Shown: positions 1-7,665 of the stretch, in pieces
How the letters are laid out: each line of letters begins with the position of its first letter
Position numbering within the stretch: position 1 is the stretch's first letter
From: Ectopseudomonas composti
Lineage (GTDB): Bacteria; Pseudomonadota; Gammaproteobacteria; Pseudomonadales; Pseudomonadaceae
DNA: 64,000 nucleotides
Reading direction: 5' to 3'
Assembly (NCBI RefSeq): GCF_001567565.1
Contig: NZ_LSSW01000025.1
Span: 62,001 to 126,000, forward strand
Notes under the pieces: generated by a model
Told to the model about the DNA's origin: nothing
What the model saw: the letters and a program-made list of their open reading frames with translations, nothing else
The model's database searches: none
Translations under genes and position numbers: made by a program

Positions 1-1
1 C

Positions 2-622
2 GGGGCCTTGATCTGGTTCTTCGAGCGACGGCGCAACCGCGAGCAGTTTCCTGAGGAGCCGGTGCGCGGCCTGGGTGATGGCTTCTGGTGGGCCGCGGTG
101 ACCATGACCACCGTTGGCTACGGCGACAAGTCACCGGTGACGCTGGGCGGACGGCTGGTCGCGGTGGTGTGGATGTTCGCCGCACTGATCATGGTCTCGA
201 CCTTCACCGCAGCGATGACCACGGCCCTGACCGTGAGCAATCTGCAAGGCAGCATCCAGGGGCCGAAGGATCTGCAGGGCGCCAATGTCGCCAGCGTGCA
301 GCACACGGCCAGCTCGCGCTGGCTGCAGGAGCAACGCATTCGCCAGAGCGACTACCCGAATCTGACCAAGGCCTTGCAGGCGGTGCAGCAGGGTGAAGCC
401 GATGCCATCGTCTATGACAAGCCGATTCTGCAATACCGCAATCGCGAGCTGGTCGGCGCGCGCCTGCAGGTCCTGTCAGGCACTTTCGAGAACCAGAGCT
501 ACGGCTTTCTGGTGCGCAGTGGCAGCCCGCTGCGTGAGCCGATCAGCCGGGCGGTACTGGGCATCATGGATGATCCGCAATGGCCGCGAACGGTGAACGA
601 ATACCTGGGTGAGGCGCTCTGA
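2..622 (+). CDS. GluR0-like ion channel with periplasmic substrate-binding domain (5' truncated)
   Basis: Only the C-terminal part is present; the reading frame is open from base 2 and the gene starts outside the window. Residues near the left edge contain a K+-selectivity filter (TMTTVGYGD), followed by a hydrophobic helix (about residues 58-80 of the visible part) and then a lobe resembling the second half of an SBP_bac_3/ligand-gated receptor domain (QGPKDLQGANVAS, ALQAVQQGEADAIVYD). This order (pore, TM, binding lobe) is that of prokaryotic ionotropic glutamate receptor homologues such as GluR0. By inference it is a ligand-gated potassium-type channel of the inner membrane. The ligand cannot be told from the sequence. 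Confidence 0.8.
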   Translation, partial: GALIWFFERRRNREQFPEEPVRGLGDGFWWAAVTMTTVGYGDKSPVTLGGRLVAVVWMFAALIMVSTFTAAMTTALTVSNLQGSIQGPKDLQGANVASVQHTASSRWLQEQRIRQSDYPNLTKALQAVQQGEADAIVYDKPILQYRNRELVGARLQVLSGTFENQSYGFLVRSGSPLREPISRAVLGIMDDPQWPRTVNEYLGEAL

Positions 623-801
623 GGCGTCGTTTGCGGATTGGCCTCCAGCGGGCGTCCGCCAGTCGTGCGCTTTCAGTCTGCCGAGAATGCTGGCGCCGGG
701 TTTGCTGTCGATCATCGCCAGAGAGAGCTGATCGGTTACGCGCATTGGCATGCACGCCGGTTATCGCTGCCTTAGGCATTGGCGCAGAACAGCACGCATC
801 G

Positions 802-2184
802 TCATGCCTGCTGTGCCTGGGCCAGCTCTGTCAGCAAGCGTTGCGCCTGCTCCTGGCGCTCGGCCTCTTCCAGGCGCGCGCCTGGGTTCAGTGACGACCA
901 TTGCGGGTGAGCGCGCGCCACGTTCAGCGGGGCGGGCAGTTTGCCCTGGCGCCACAGGGTCTCCTGCGGTGCGTTGAGGGTAATGGCGTCCATCGCCGCG
1001 TGGCCGCGCACGTCCAGCGCGGCCAGCAGTTGCTGCTGACGCAGGGCGAGCAGGCGCAGCACGGCGTCGTCGACGGTCAGCTCGCGTTGGCCTTTCAATT
1101 TTCCCTTCAGCCGTTCCCCGTAATTGCGCAGGGTCTGCGCACTGCCGCCGATCACCGCGCCCAGCGCGGCAGCGGCGCCGAGGGTGATGCCGCCTACCAG
1201 CAGATCGACGCCGATGCCAGTGGCGGCGCCGGCGGCCATGCCACCGCCGACCTTGATGCCGAGTTGCTTGAGGGTTTCCGGGTTGAACAGGTCGTCGCCC
1301 CAGCGGCCATTGAGCAGCGGCAGATCGGCGGCCTTGGCATCGCTGCTGCGGAAAGCGTAAAGGCGCAGCAGGGCTTCGACACAGCGTTGTTCGCGCTGGC
1401 GAATCGCGTCGCGCAATTCGGCGATGGCGCCCTGTTCCAGCACGGCCTGGGCCGCGACGCTACGGCGGCAGGCGGCGCAGTCGATCAACAGCTCGGCGAT
1501 CAGGCGGTTGCCTGCCTGGCGCCGGGCCAGGCGTTGCGCTTCGTGATCCTCGATCAGGCGTTGCAGTTGCGGGCGTGAGCGCTCCAGCAGCAGGGCCAGG
1601 CTCTCATACAGGCGTCGTTCGCCGTCTGCAGGTGGCGCCACGCTATCGAAGGCCACCAGGGCGTGCAGGCCGAGGCGCGCCAGGGCTTCGCGCCATTCGG
1701 CTTGGCGATGGCTGGCGCTGGCGACGAAGTTGAGCACCGGCAGCAGAGGTCGGCCGCACATGTTGAGCACGGCAAGCTCGTCGCGGTACTTGGCCAGCAC
1801 CGGCTCGCGCACGTCGATCACATACAGCCCGGCGTCACAGGCTGTGAGCTGGCGCAGTACCTTGGCTTCCTGCTCGTAGCGCTGGCGTGCTTCGCTGCCT
1901 TCGAGAAAGCGTGCCAGGCGTGCCGGCCCGTCGAGGCGCTCGCCGGGGCGGTCGAGACGTTCCAGGTAGTCGAGCAGGGCAATGGCGTCTTCCAGGCCTG
2001 GGGTGTCGTACAGCTCCAGTAGCGCCTGGCCGTCCACCGACAGGCGCGCACCTTCGACGTGGCGGGTGGTGCTGGCACGCGGCGAAACTTCGCCGAAGTC
2101 GATGTCGCGGGTCAGGGTGCGCAGCAGCGAGGTCTTGCCGACGTTGGTGTGGCCGACCAGGGCCAGTTTCAGTGGTGGGCTCAT
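802..2184 (-). CDS. GTPase with DUF3482 domain
   Basis: 460 aa. The N-terminal Era/Ras-like G domain starts almost at residue 1: G1 loop GHTNVGKTSLL (about residues 11-21), G3 DTPG, and a switch region with STTRHVEG. The C-terminal half is the DUF3482 helical region with a Gly/Ala-rich hydrophobic stretch (about 305-345, GGGMAAGAATGIGVDLLVGG) that may insert in or touch a membrane. The neighbour upstream on the same strand is a DUF2868 membrane protein, a usual pairing in pseudomonads, so the two probably work together. The biological role is unknown. The ATG start puts the P-loop at the normal distance from the N-terminus. Confidence 0.85.
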   Translation of the reverse strand: MSPPLKLALVGHTNVGKTSLLRTLTRDIDFGEVSPRASTTRHVEGARLSVDGQALLELYDTPGLEDAIALLDYLERLDRPGERLDGPARLARFLEGSEARQRYEQEAKVLRQLTACDAGLYVIDVREPVLAKYRDELAVLNMCGRPLLPVLNFVASASHRQAEWREALARLGLHALVAFDSVAPPADGERRLYESLALLLERSRPQLQRLIEDHEAQRLARRQAGNRLIAELLIDCAACRRSVAAQAVLEQGAIAELRDAIRQREQRCVEALLRLYAFRSSDAKAADLPLLNGRWGDDLFNPETLKQLGIKVGGGMAAGAATGIGVDLLVGGITLGAAAALGAVIGGSAQTLRNYGERLKGKLKGQRELTVDDAVLRLLALRQQQLLAALDVRGHAAMDAITLNAPQETLWRQGKLPAPLNVARAHPQWSSLNPGARLEEAERQEQAQRLLTELAQAQQA

Positions 2185-2207
2185 GAGGCAGACCCCGACA
2201 GGGTGTT

Positions 2208-2280
2208 CCCGGATTGCATCCGGGCTACGGGCTGAAGCTCCCCTCTCCCGCTTGTGGGGGAGGGGTTGGGGGAGAGGGTA
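2208..2280. repeat. Intergenic Pseudomonas repeat (CCCGGATTGCATCCGGGC type plus CCCTCTCCC/GGAGAGGG palindrome)
   Basis: Between the DUF2868 and DUF3482 genes lies a short palindrome, CCCGGATTGCATCCGGGC, beginning at 2208, followed by a CCCCTCTCCC ... GGGGGAGAGGG inverted pair. The first motif recurs near 39342-39401 and 49371-49431 in this window, always between or at the ends of genes. It is a REP-like dispersed element; no transposase is linked to it. Confidence 0.7.
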
Positions 2281-2289
2281 ATAGAATCG

Positions 2290-3681
2290 TCAGTCATGCC
2301 CACTCTCCAGCCAGCTCAGCGGTGCCGTGTCGCCATGGGCCAGGCCGAGCTTGTCCAGCGCCTGGTGCCAGTCTGTCAGGCGTGCGCTGTCCAGGCTCTC
2401 GCTGGCGCTCGGTGGCAGTAGCCAGATGCGCGTGGCACCGGCCGAGCGCGCCAGTTCGCCGAGCAGCGCCAGGGTGCCGCGGTCCGGTGAGCGGCGTGGG
2501 TCGCAGACGATGGCCAGGCGTTCAGGCGGGAAGCGAGTCAGCTGTTCCAGCAACAGGCGGCGTTGTTCGCGGCTGTCGATCACCCCGGCGTCGGCCACGC
2601 CTTTGGGCAGCGCTGCCGGAGGCCAGGTGCGTCGCCCGTCCAGTTCGATGCCGAGCAGCAGTGCGCCGCTGCCCGCTTGGGTGCCGGCGCCGCTTGGCGG
2701 TTGATGCAGCGTGGCGGGCGCCAGGTCGCAGATGCCCAGGCGTTCGCTGTCCGGCTGCAGGCGCTGGCGCAGCAGGCCATAGCCGGGCAGGTCGAGATCC
2801 AGATGCAGCGCCCCCTTGCCGGTTTGCCAGCGCCACAGGCACAGCAGCGCCAGCAGCAGGCGCGGCAGCAGGCCGTAGACCAGTACCACGCCGACCAGCC
2901 AGCCAGCCCAGCTTTGCCGTGCCGCCTCACTGGCGATGGCGGCATCGCCACTGGCGCGGATCAGGTCGATGTCCGGCAGGCTGAAGCCGAGCAGCGCGGG
3001 CAGGGAGCCGATGGCCTGAGTCAGGGCGATGAAGGTGTCGCCGCCGAGAATGGTGGTTTCCCAGACGAAACCGTAGCGGCGGGTGGCGAGCAGCAGCAAC
3101 AGGGTGATCAGTGCCGTGAGCATGGCCAGCGTCCACAGGCCGTTGACCATCAGACCCAGCCCCCAGCGCGTCAGGCGCTGGCGTTGCAGCATCAGCAGCA
3201 GTGCCGGTGCCAGTTGTGCGGCGCTGGCGTCGCGCGCCAGTTTTTCACTCAGCCACAGCCACAGGCGGCCGAGTGCGCCGGGGTGATCCCGGGTCAGCAG
3301 CAGGCCCAGCAGCCAGCCAAGCAGCATCAGCAGATTGAGCCCGAGCAGGCTGCCCAGGGCCCAGAACACATTCACCGGCTGGCGCCCGTCGCCCAGCGCT
3401 GCCAGGGCCAGGCCGAAACCGCTGGCCAGGGCCAGCAGCGCCAGTAGCAGGCCAGCCAGGCGTGCGCCTTGCAACCAGTGCAGCAACGCCTGCCACTGAC
3501 CGTCACGGCGGGCCAGGTGCAGGGCGCGATGCTGGATGCGTTCGGTCAGGTCGCCGTGTTCGCTGCGGGCCCGGCGATTGGCCTCGGCGTCTTCGAGCGG
3601 GCCGGCGTGTTCCTCGCGCAGGCGAATCGTCTCGCTGAGCCAGAGGCGTTGGAATGCGGTGGGGGAGGAGGCGTCTATCAC
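2290..3681 (-). CDS. DUF2868 domain membrane protein
   Basis: 463 aa. The N-terminal part is soluble (LWLSETIRLREEHAGPLEDA). Four hydrophobic segments follow (about residues 70-92, 104-125, 172-195 and 250-275), then a soluble C-terminal domain with a Rossmann-like look (RLAIVCDPRRSPDRGTLALL). It precedes the DUF3482 GTPase gene by about 105 bp on the same strand, the normal context of this family. It probably sits in the inner membrane as partner of the GTPase. No catalytic motif is visible and the function is unknown. Confidence 0.8.
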   Translation of the reverse strand: MIDASSPTAFQRLWLSETIRLREEHAGPLEDAEANRRARSEHGDLTERIQHRALHLARRDGQWQALLHWLQGARLAGLLLALLALASGFGLALAALGDGRQPVNVFWALGSLLGLNLLMLLGWLLGLLLTRDHPGALGRLWLWLSEKLARDASAAQLAPALLLMLQRQRLTRWGLGLMVNGLWTLAMLTALITLLLLLATRRYGFVWETTILGGDTFIALTQAIGSLPALLGFSLPDIDLIRASGDAAIASEAARQSWAGWLVGVVLVYGLLPRLLLALLCLWRWQTGKGALHLDLDLPGYGLLRQRLQPDSERLGICDLAPATLHQPPSGAGTQAGSGALLLGIELDGRRTWPPAALPKGVADAGVIDSREQRRLLLEQLTRFPPERLAIVCDPRRSPDRGTLALLGELARSAGATRIWLLPPSASESLDSARLTDWHQALDKLGLAHGDTAPLSWLESGHD

Positions 3682-3698
3682 GCGGCGTCTCGTCGTTT

Positions 3699-3728
3699 GG
3701 ATCAGGGGGTGAGAATAACCCCTGATCC
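3699..3728 (-). terminator. Stem-loop between the GDPD and DUF2868 genes
   Basis: A perfect 10-bp inverted repeat, GGATCAGGGG / CCCCTGATCC, with a 10-nt loop lies between the GDPD stop codon and the DUF2868 start codon. No U-tract follows on the minus strand, so it is either a weak terminator or an mRNA-processing hairpin. Confidence 0.4.
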
Positions 3729-3741
3729 GCCCCGGTGCGAA

Positions 3742-4881
3742 TCAGCGCTGCTGGCGCAGACGCACGGCGATGTCCGGCTGGTCGATGAACAGGCCGTCGA
3801 TGCCGGTGGCTAGGAAGGCGCGCAGCTCGGCGTCGATGTCGCCGTGTGCGGTCGGATCGCTGCCATTGCGCAGGTCTGTAGGCAGGAAGGCGTTCTCGGC
3901 GCGGAAGGTATAGGGGTGTACCTTGAGCCTGGCGGCATGGGCGTCGCTCACCAGGCTGGTCGGCGTGGTCAGGTTGCCGGCTGCATCACGCGGGATGATC
4001 ATGCCTTTCTCCGGACCGATGCCGCTGGCGTAGCGGGCGATGGCTTTCAGGCCCTTGGGCGTGATCATCTGCGCATAGCTGAGGTCGGTGCCGAGTGCCT
4101 GCTGGTCGTATGGCTGGCCGTCCGTCCACAGCAGCTGGATCAGGCGGATCGAGGTCATGCGGCTGAGGGTCTTGAGGTTCTCCACCTCGAAGGACTGGAT
4201 GTACACCGGCGCCTTGGCGCTGGCGTAGCCGTTGCGCTTGAGCACGGCCAGCAGCGGTTTCTCCATGGCCAGGCCGAGTTGCTGAAAGTGGGTGGGGTGC
4301 TTGGTTTCCGGGTACAGGCCGATCACCCGTTGCTGGCTGAGCTGCAGGCTCTTCACCAGGTCGATGATTTCCTGCAGGGTCGGGATTTCGAACTGGCCGT
4401 CGAAGCGCGTATTGCCCGGACGGACCTGCGGGATTCGCTCGATGGCGCGCAGCGTCTTGAGCTCGGCCAGGGTGAAGTCCTCGCTGAACCAGCCTTCCAG
4501 GCTGACGCCGTCGACCGTCTGGGTGCGCTTGCGTGCCGCGAACTCGGGGCGCTGGGCGACGTCGGTGGTCAGGCCCAGTTCATTGTCATGGCGCGCCACC
4601 AGTTGCCCGTCGCGGGTCATCACCAGGTCCGGCTCGACATAATCGGCACCTTGCAGCACGGCCAGGGCGTAGGCGGCCAGGGTGTGTTCGGGCACGTAAC
4701 CACTGGCGCCACGGTGCGCGATCACCAGCGGCTTGCGCGCAGCATGCGCGTGCTGTGGCTGTGTGCCGGGTTGGCGCTGGGCCCAGTCGACGGCGTTCTG
4801 CACGGTGTCGGCCTGCACCGACAGTGCGGCGCTCAGCAATCCTGCGCACAGCAGTCCTGTGCGCAACAGGTTCGATATCAT
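3742..4881 (-). CDS. glpQ: Secreted glycerophosphodiester phosphodiesterase
   Basis: About 379 aa from the chosen ATG at 4881, which has AGGAG 8 nt upstream and opens a signal peptide (MISNLLRTGLLCAGLLSAAL...VQA). A longer reading from 4914 lacks an RBS. The GDPD signature is present: HRGASGYVPEHT, then VEPDLVMTRDGQLV and HDNEL, the conserved His/Arg/Glu/Asp metal and catalytic residues of the TIM barrel. The GlpQ-type long insert (about residues 120-190) is also present. It hydrolyses deacylated phospholipids to glycerol-3-phosphate and an alcohol in the periplasm. The divergent neighbour is folA. Confidence 0.9.
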   Translation of the reverse strand: MISNLLRTGLLCAGLLSAALSVQADTVQNAVDWAQRQPGTQPQHAHAARKPLVIAHRGASGYVPEHTLAAYALAVLQGADYVEPDLVMTRDGQLVARHDNELGLTTDVAQRPEFAARKRTQTVDGVSLEGWFSEDFTLAELKTLRAIERIPQVRPGNTRFDGQFEIPTLQEIIDLVKSLQLSQQRVIGLYPETKHPTHFQQLGLAMEKPLLAVLKRNGYASAKAPVYIQSFEVENLKTLSRMTSIRLIQLLWTDGQPYDQQALGTDLSYAQMITPKGLKAIARYASGIGPEKGMIIPRDAAGNLTTPTSLVSDAHAARLKVHPYTFRAENAFLPTDLRNGSDPTAHGDIDAELRAFLATGIDGLFIDQPDIAVRLRQQR

Positions 4882-5013
4882 CGCGGCATCTCCTTGCTCG
4901 GGTGGGAGTGCCAAGCCTGGCGCATGGGCGATGACGATTCGGCGACAAACCGATGGCCGGTTGCCCGGGCTGTGAGCTGCTCGTCACTTGGTCGCTCTGC
5001 TATGCTCGCCGTC

Positions 5014-5532
5014 ATGAACAAGACTCTACCTCTTTCCCTGATCGCCGCGCTCGCGCACAACCGCGTGATTGGCCGCGACAACCAACTGCCCTGGCACCTG
5101 CCGGCGGACCTCAAGCACTTCAAGGCACTGACCCTGGGCAAGCCGATCATCATGGGGCGCAAGACCTGGGATTCGCTCGGCCGGCCCTTGCCGGGGCGCC
5201 TCAACATCGTCGTCAGTCGCCAGCCGGGCCTGACCCTGGAGGGTGCCGAGGTGTTCGCCACCCTGGACGCGGCCATCGAGCGCGCCGATGCCTGGGCGCG
5301 CGAAGAGGACGCCGAGGAGCTGATGCTGATCGGCGGCGCGCAGCTCTACGAGCTGGGCCTGGCGCAGGCCGATCGCCTGTACCTGACGCGTGTCGGTCTC
5401 GATCCCGAGGGCGATGCTTTCTTCCCCAAGGTCGAAGAGGCCACCTGGCGCATGACCTCCAGCGTCGAGCACCCCGCCAGCGCCGAAACACCCTTCTATG
5501 CCTTCGAAGTGTGGGAGCGCCGCGGCGCATAA
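5014..5532 (+). CDS. folA: Dihydrofolate reductase
   Basis: 172 aa. It reduces dihydrofolate to tetrahydrofolate with NADPH. Family marks are the start of the fold SLIAALAHNRVIGRDNQLPWHLPADL (Met20-loop region and the substrate-binding acidic residue), GRKTWDSLGRPLPGR for NADPH binding, and IGGAQLYE. The length fits bacterial FolA. An in-frame ATG at 5002 would add four residues; neither start has a strong RBS, and MNKTLPLSL gives the usual family N-terminus. It is divergent from the GDPD gene. Confidence 0.95.
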   Translation: MNKTLPLSLIAALAHNRVIGRDNQLPWHLPADLKHFKALTLGKPIIMGRKTWDSLGRPLPGRLNIVVSRQPGLTLEGAEVFATLDAAIERADAWAREEDAEELMLIGGAQLYELGLAQADRLYLTRVGLDPEGDAFFPKVEEATWRMTSSVEHPASAETPFYAFEVWERRGA

Positions 5533-5643
5533 TCCTGCCGAGCGTTGCGGCCGTCTTTGCCGGCAGGCTGCTTTGCGTGGTGTGACGGCCATGGCCTTGC
5601 CACTGCCGTAACGGCTTTCGTGCATTCTGATGCAGGTTCTTTC

Positions 5644-6291
5644 ATGACTGAGCAATCGCCCGTCGACGAGCGCCCGAGCGTCGTCGCTGCACTCTTCGTG
5701 CGTCATCCACTCTGGGAGGATGCGCTGGCTCTGCTGTTCGGCACCGCTCTGGTGGCGCTGGGTATCGCCTTCTACGCACACGCTGGCCTGATCACCGGCG
5801 GCACCGTTGGCATCGCCTTCCTGGCCAATTACCAGGCCGGCTGGTCGTTTGGTCTGGTGTTCGGCCTGGTCAACCTGCCGTTCTACTTGCTCGGGATCTG
5901 GCGCATGGGGTGGGGTTTCACCTTGCGCACGGGCTGCGCGGTGCTGCTGGTGTCGCTGTTGGCCGAGGCGACGCCGCACTGGGTCGCCTTCGCTCACTTG
6001 AGCAGCCTCTACGCCGCGTTGTTCGGCGGCGCGGCGATGGGGCTGGGGTTGCTCATGCTGTTTCGCCACCGTGCCAGCCTGGGCGGGGTGAACATTCTCG
6101 CGCTGTACATGCAGGAGCGCTTCGGCTTGCGGGCCGGCGCCGTGCAGATGGCCATCGACGCGAGCGTCGTGCTGGCGGCGATCTTCGTGGTGTCGCCAGA
6201 CAAGGTGCTGCTCTCGGTGCTGGGGGCGGTGATGCTCAATCTGGTGCTGGCGATCAATCACCGGGCGGATCGCTACGTCGGCGTCAGTTGA
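5644..6291 (+). CDS. YitT family membrane protein
   Basis: 215 aa. Five to six hydrophobic segments include GLITGGTVGIAFLANY and LFGGAAMGLGLLMLFRHRASLGG, the two internally similar glycine-rich repeats typical of the YitT/DUF161 family. MTEQSPVDERPS was chosen as the start because it precedes the first membrane segment; an upstream in-frame extension has no family similarity. The function of the family is poorly defined, possibly transport. A strong hairpin terminator follows 15 bp after the stop. Confidence 0.8.
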   Translation: MTEQSPVDERPSVVAALFVRHPLWEDALALLFGTALVALGIAFYAHAGLITGGTVGIAFLANYQAGWSFGLVFGLVNLPFYLLGIWRMGWGFTLRTGCAVLLVSLLAEATPHWVAFAHLSSLYAALFGGAAMGLGLLMLFRHRASLGGVNILALYMQERFGLRAGAVQMAIDASVVLAAIFVVSPDKVLLSVLGAVMLNLVLAINHRADRYVGVS

Positions 6292-6305
6292 ATCTTTTGA
6301 CGCAT

Positions 6306-6335
6306 GAGGGGCTGCCTGGTTGCAGGCAGCCCCTC
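6306..6335 (+). terminator. Rho-independent terminator after yitT-like gene
   Basis: A perfect 13-bp stem GAGGGGCTGCCTG / CAGGCAGCCCCTC with a GTTG loop is followed by GTCGTTTTCG. It lies between the convergent yitT-like and glyoxalase genes and may serve both. Confidence 0.8.
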
Positions 6336-6357
6336 GTCGTTTTCGCGGACGCGAAAA

Positions 6358-6885
6358 TCAGATCACCTCGGTGAACTGGATGATCTCCACCCAGTAGCCA
6401 TCCGGGTCCTTGATGAAGGCGATGTCGCGCATGCGGCCGTCGGTGAGGCGCTTCTGGAAGGTTACGCCGAGGTCTTCGAAGCGCTGGCAGGCGGCCTTGA
6501 TGTCCGGCACCGCTACGCACAGGTGGCCGAAGCCGCGTGGGTCGCTGTTGCCGCTGTGGTAGGCAAATTCCGGGTCTTTCTCGGTGCCGTAGTTGTAGGT
6601 CAGTTCCAGCACGCCGGGGATGGACTTGCGCCACTGATGCCGGGCCGCCGGGTCAGCGGGAATCTGCGACTTGTCGTTGATCAGGGCAAGGAAGTACAGG
6701 CTGAACTCGGCGTCGGGGAAGTCCTTCTTCTCCAGCAGGGTGAAGCCCAGCACGCGGGTGTAGAAATCCAGCGACTTCTGCAGATCCTTCACGCGGATCA
6801 TGGTGTGGTTGTAGACGAATTCTGCAGTGGCGACGTCGGGCTTGGCGGTCACGCCGGGCAGGGTGTTCAGTTCGTCGAGGGTCAT
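6358..6885 (-). CDS. gloA: Lactoylglutathione lyase (glyoxalase I, long form)
   Basis: 175 aa. It converts the methylglyoxal-glutathione hemithioacetal to S-lactoylglutathione. The fold begins at about residue 23 with TMIRVKDLQKSLDFYTRVLG, and FGHLCVAVPDI and DPDGYWVEI mark the second metal-binding half. The length (about 175 aa, with an N-terminal extension and an insert around residues 65-100) matches the P. putida/GloA3 type rather than the short E. coli type. The ATG at 6885 has GGAG 7 nt upstream; a start four codons earlier lacks an RBS. Confidence 0.93.
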   Translation of the reverse strand: MTLDELNTLPGVTAKPDVATAEFVYNHTMIRVKDLQKSLDFYTRVLGFTLLEKKDFPDAEFSLYFLALINDKSQIPADPAARHQWRKSIPGVLELTYNYGTEKDPEFAYHSGNSDPRGFGHLCVAVPDIKAACQRFEDLGVTFQKRLTDGRMRDIAFIKDPDGYWVEIIQFTEVI

Positions 6886-7004
6886 GGGGTTCTCCATCAG
6901 GCGTGAAAAGTCTGTACTTGCCTAGATGGATTCGGTGGCAACGTTTTTCAAGTATGTGGGTAAGCCTTTGCCAGCCCTGACCAAGCAACGATGCAGGGGC
7001 GTAT

Positions 7005-7069
7005 GTAGGAGCTGCTTCAGCCGCGATTGACGCGGAGACGCGAAGCATCGCGGCTGAAGCCGCTCCTAC
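7005..7069. repeat. REP-type palindrome pair (GTAGGAGCGGCTTCAGCC family)
   Basis: Two inverted copies of the pseudomonad REP sequence flank a short spacer: GTAGGAGCTGCTTCAGCC at 7005 and its complement ending at 7069. Together they can form a long hairpin in the spacer upstream of gloA. Related copies lie at 40715-40761, 54152-54250 and 57385-57485. Confidence 0.85.
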
Positions 7070-7086
7070 GGCGCATACGGTTGGCT

Positions 7087-7545
7087 TCAGATCTGCAGGG
7101 TGATCAGCTCGGCTCGCGCCTTGTCATCCTCGATATGCACGATGCCCAGGCCGATGGGCAGCTTGAAACGCCGTGGCCCGGCGCTACCGGGGTTGAGGTA
7201 GAGCACGCTGCCGCGCATCTCGTGCAGCGGCTTGTGCGAGTGCCCGGCGATCACCACGTCGACGCCGAGTGCGGCCGGGTCGATATCCAGCTGCTTGATG
7301 TCATGCAACACATGCAGCGTGACGCCGCCAAACGTCAACGTCAGGCGCTCGGGGATGGCGTCGGCCCAGGCGTCCTGGTCGTTGTTGCCACGCACCACCG
7401 ACAGCGGCGCGATGCGCTGCAGTTCGGCGAGGATGTGCGGCCCGCCGATATCACCGGCATGGATCAGATGATCAACGCCCTGCAATGCCGCCAACGCTTC
7501 GGGGCGCAGCAGGTTGTGGGTGTCGGCGATCAGGCCGATGCGCAT
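7087..7545 (-). CDS. YfcE/MJ0936-type metallophosphoesterase
   Basis: 152 aa, a typical length. All metal-binding blocks of the calcineurin-like fold are visible: GLIADTHN (D-x-H), HLIHAGDIGG (GDxG), VRGNND (GNxD) and VIAGHSHKP (GHSH). It is probably a phosphodiesterase or phosphatase with Mn/Fe; the natural substrate is unknown. GGAGAG lies a few bases before the ATG. It lies downstream of ilvD, separated by a terminator. Confidence 0.9.
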   Translation of the reverse strand: MRIGLIADTHNLLRPEALAALQGVDHLIHAGDIGGPHILAELQRIAPLSVVRGNNDQDAWADAIPERLTLTFGGVTLHVLHDIKQLDIDPAALGVDVVIAGHSHKPLHEMRGSVLYLNPGSAGPRRFKLPIGLGIVHIEDDKARAELITLQI

Positions 7546-7619
7546 GGGACTCTCCGGTTTGGGAATACAGGCTTCAGCTTGCGGGGATCACGAGCGGATG
7601 CAAAACCTGCCGGCAAGAA

Positions 7620-7644
7620 AAAGCCCGGCATCGAGCCGGGCTTT
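7620..7644 (-). terminator. Rho-independent terminator of ilvD
   Basis: The stem AAAGCCCGGC / GCCGGGCTTT with a 5-nt loop is followed on the minus strand by TTTTCTTG, about 20 bp after the ilvD stop. Confidence 0.9.
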
Positions 7645-7665
7645 CTCAGGCTGCAGGTGCGGGAA

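Noticed and set aside
3844..5013. Long N-terminal extension of folA in frame
   Set aside because: It runs antisense through the GDPD gene and has no similarity to DHFR; FolA starts at 5014.
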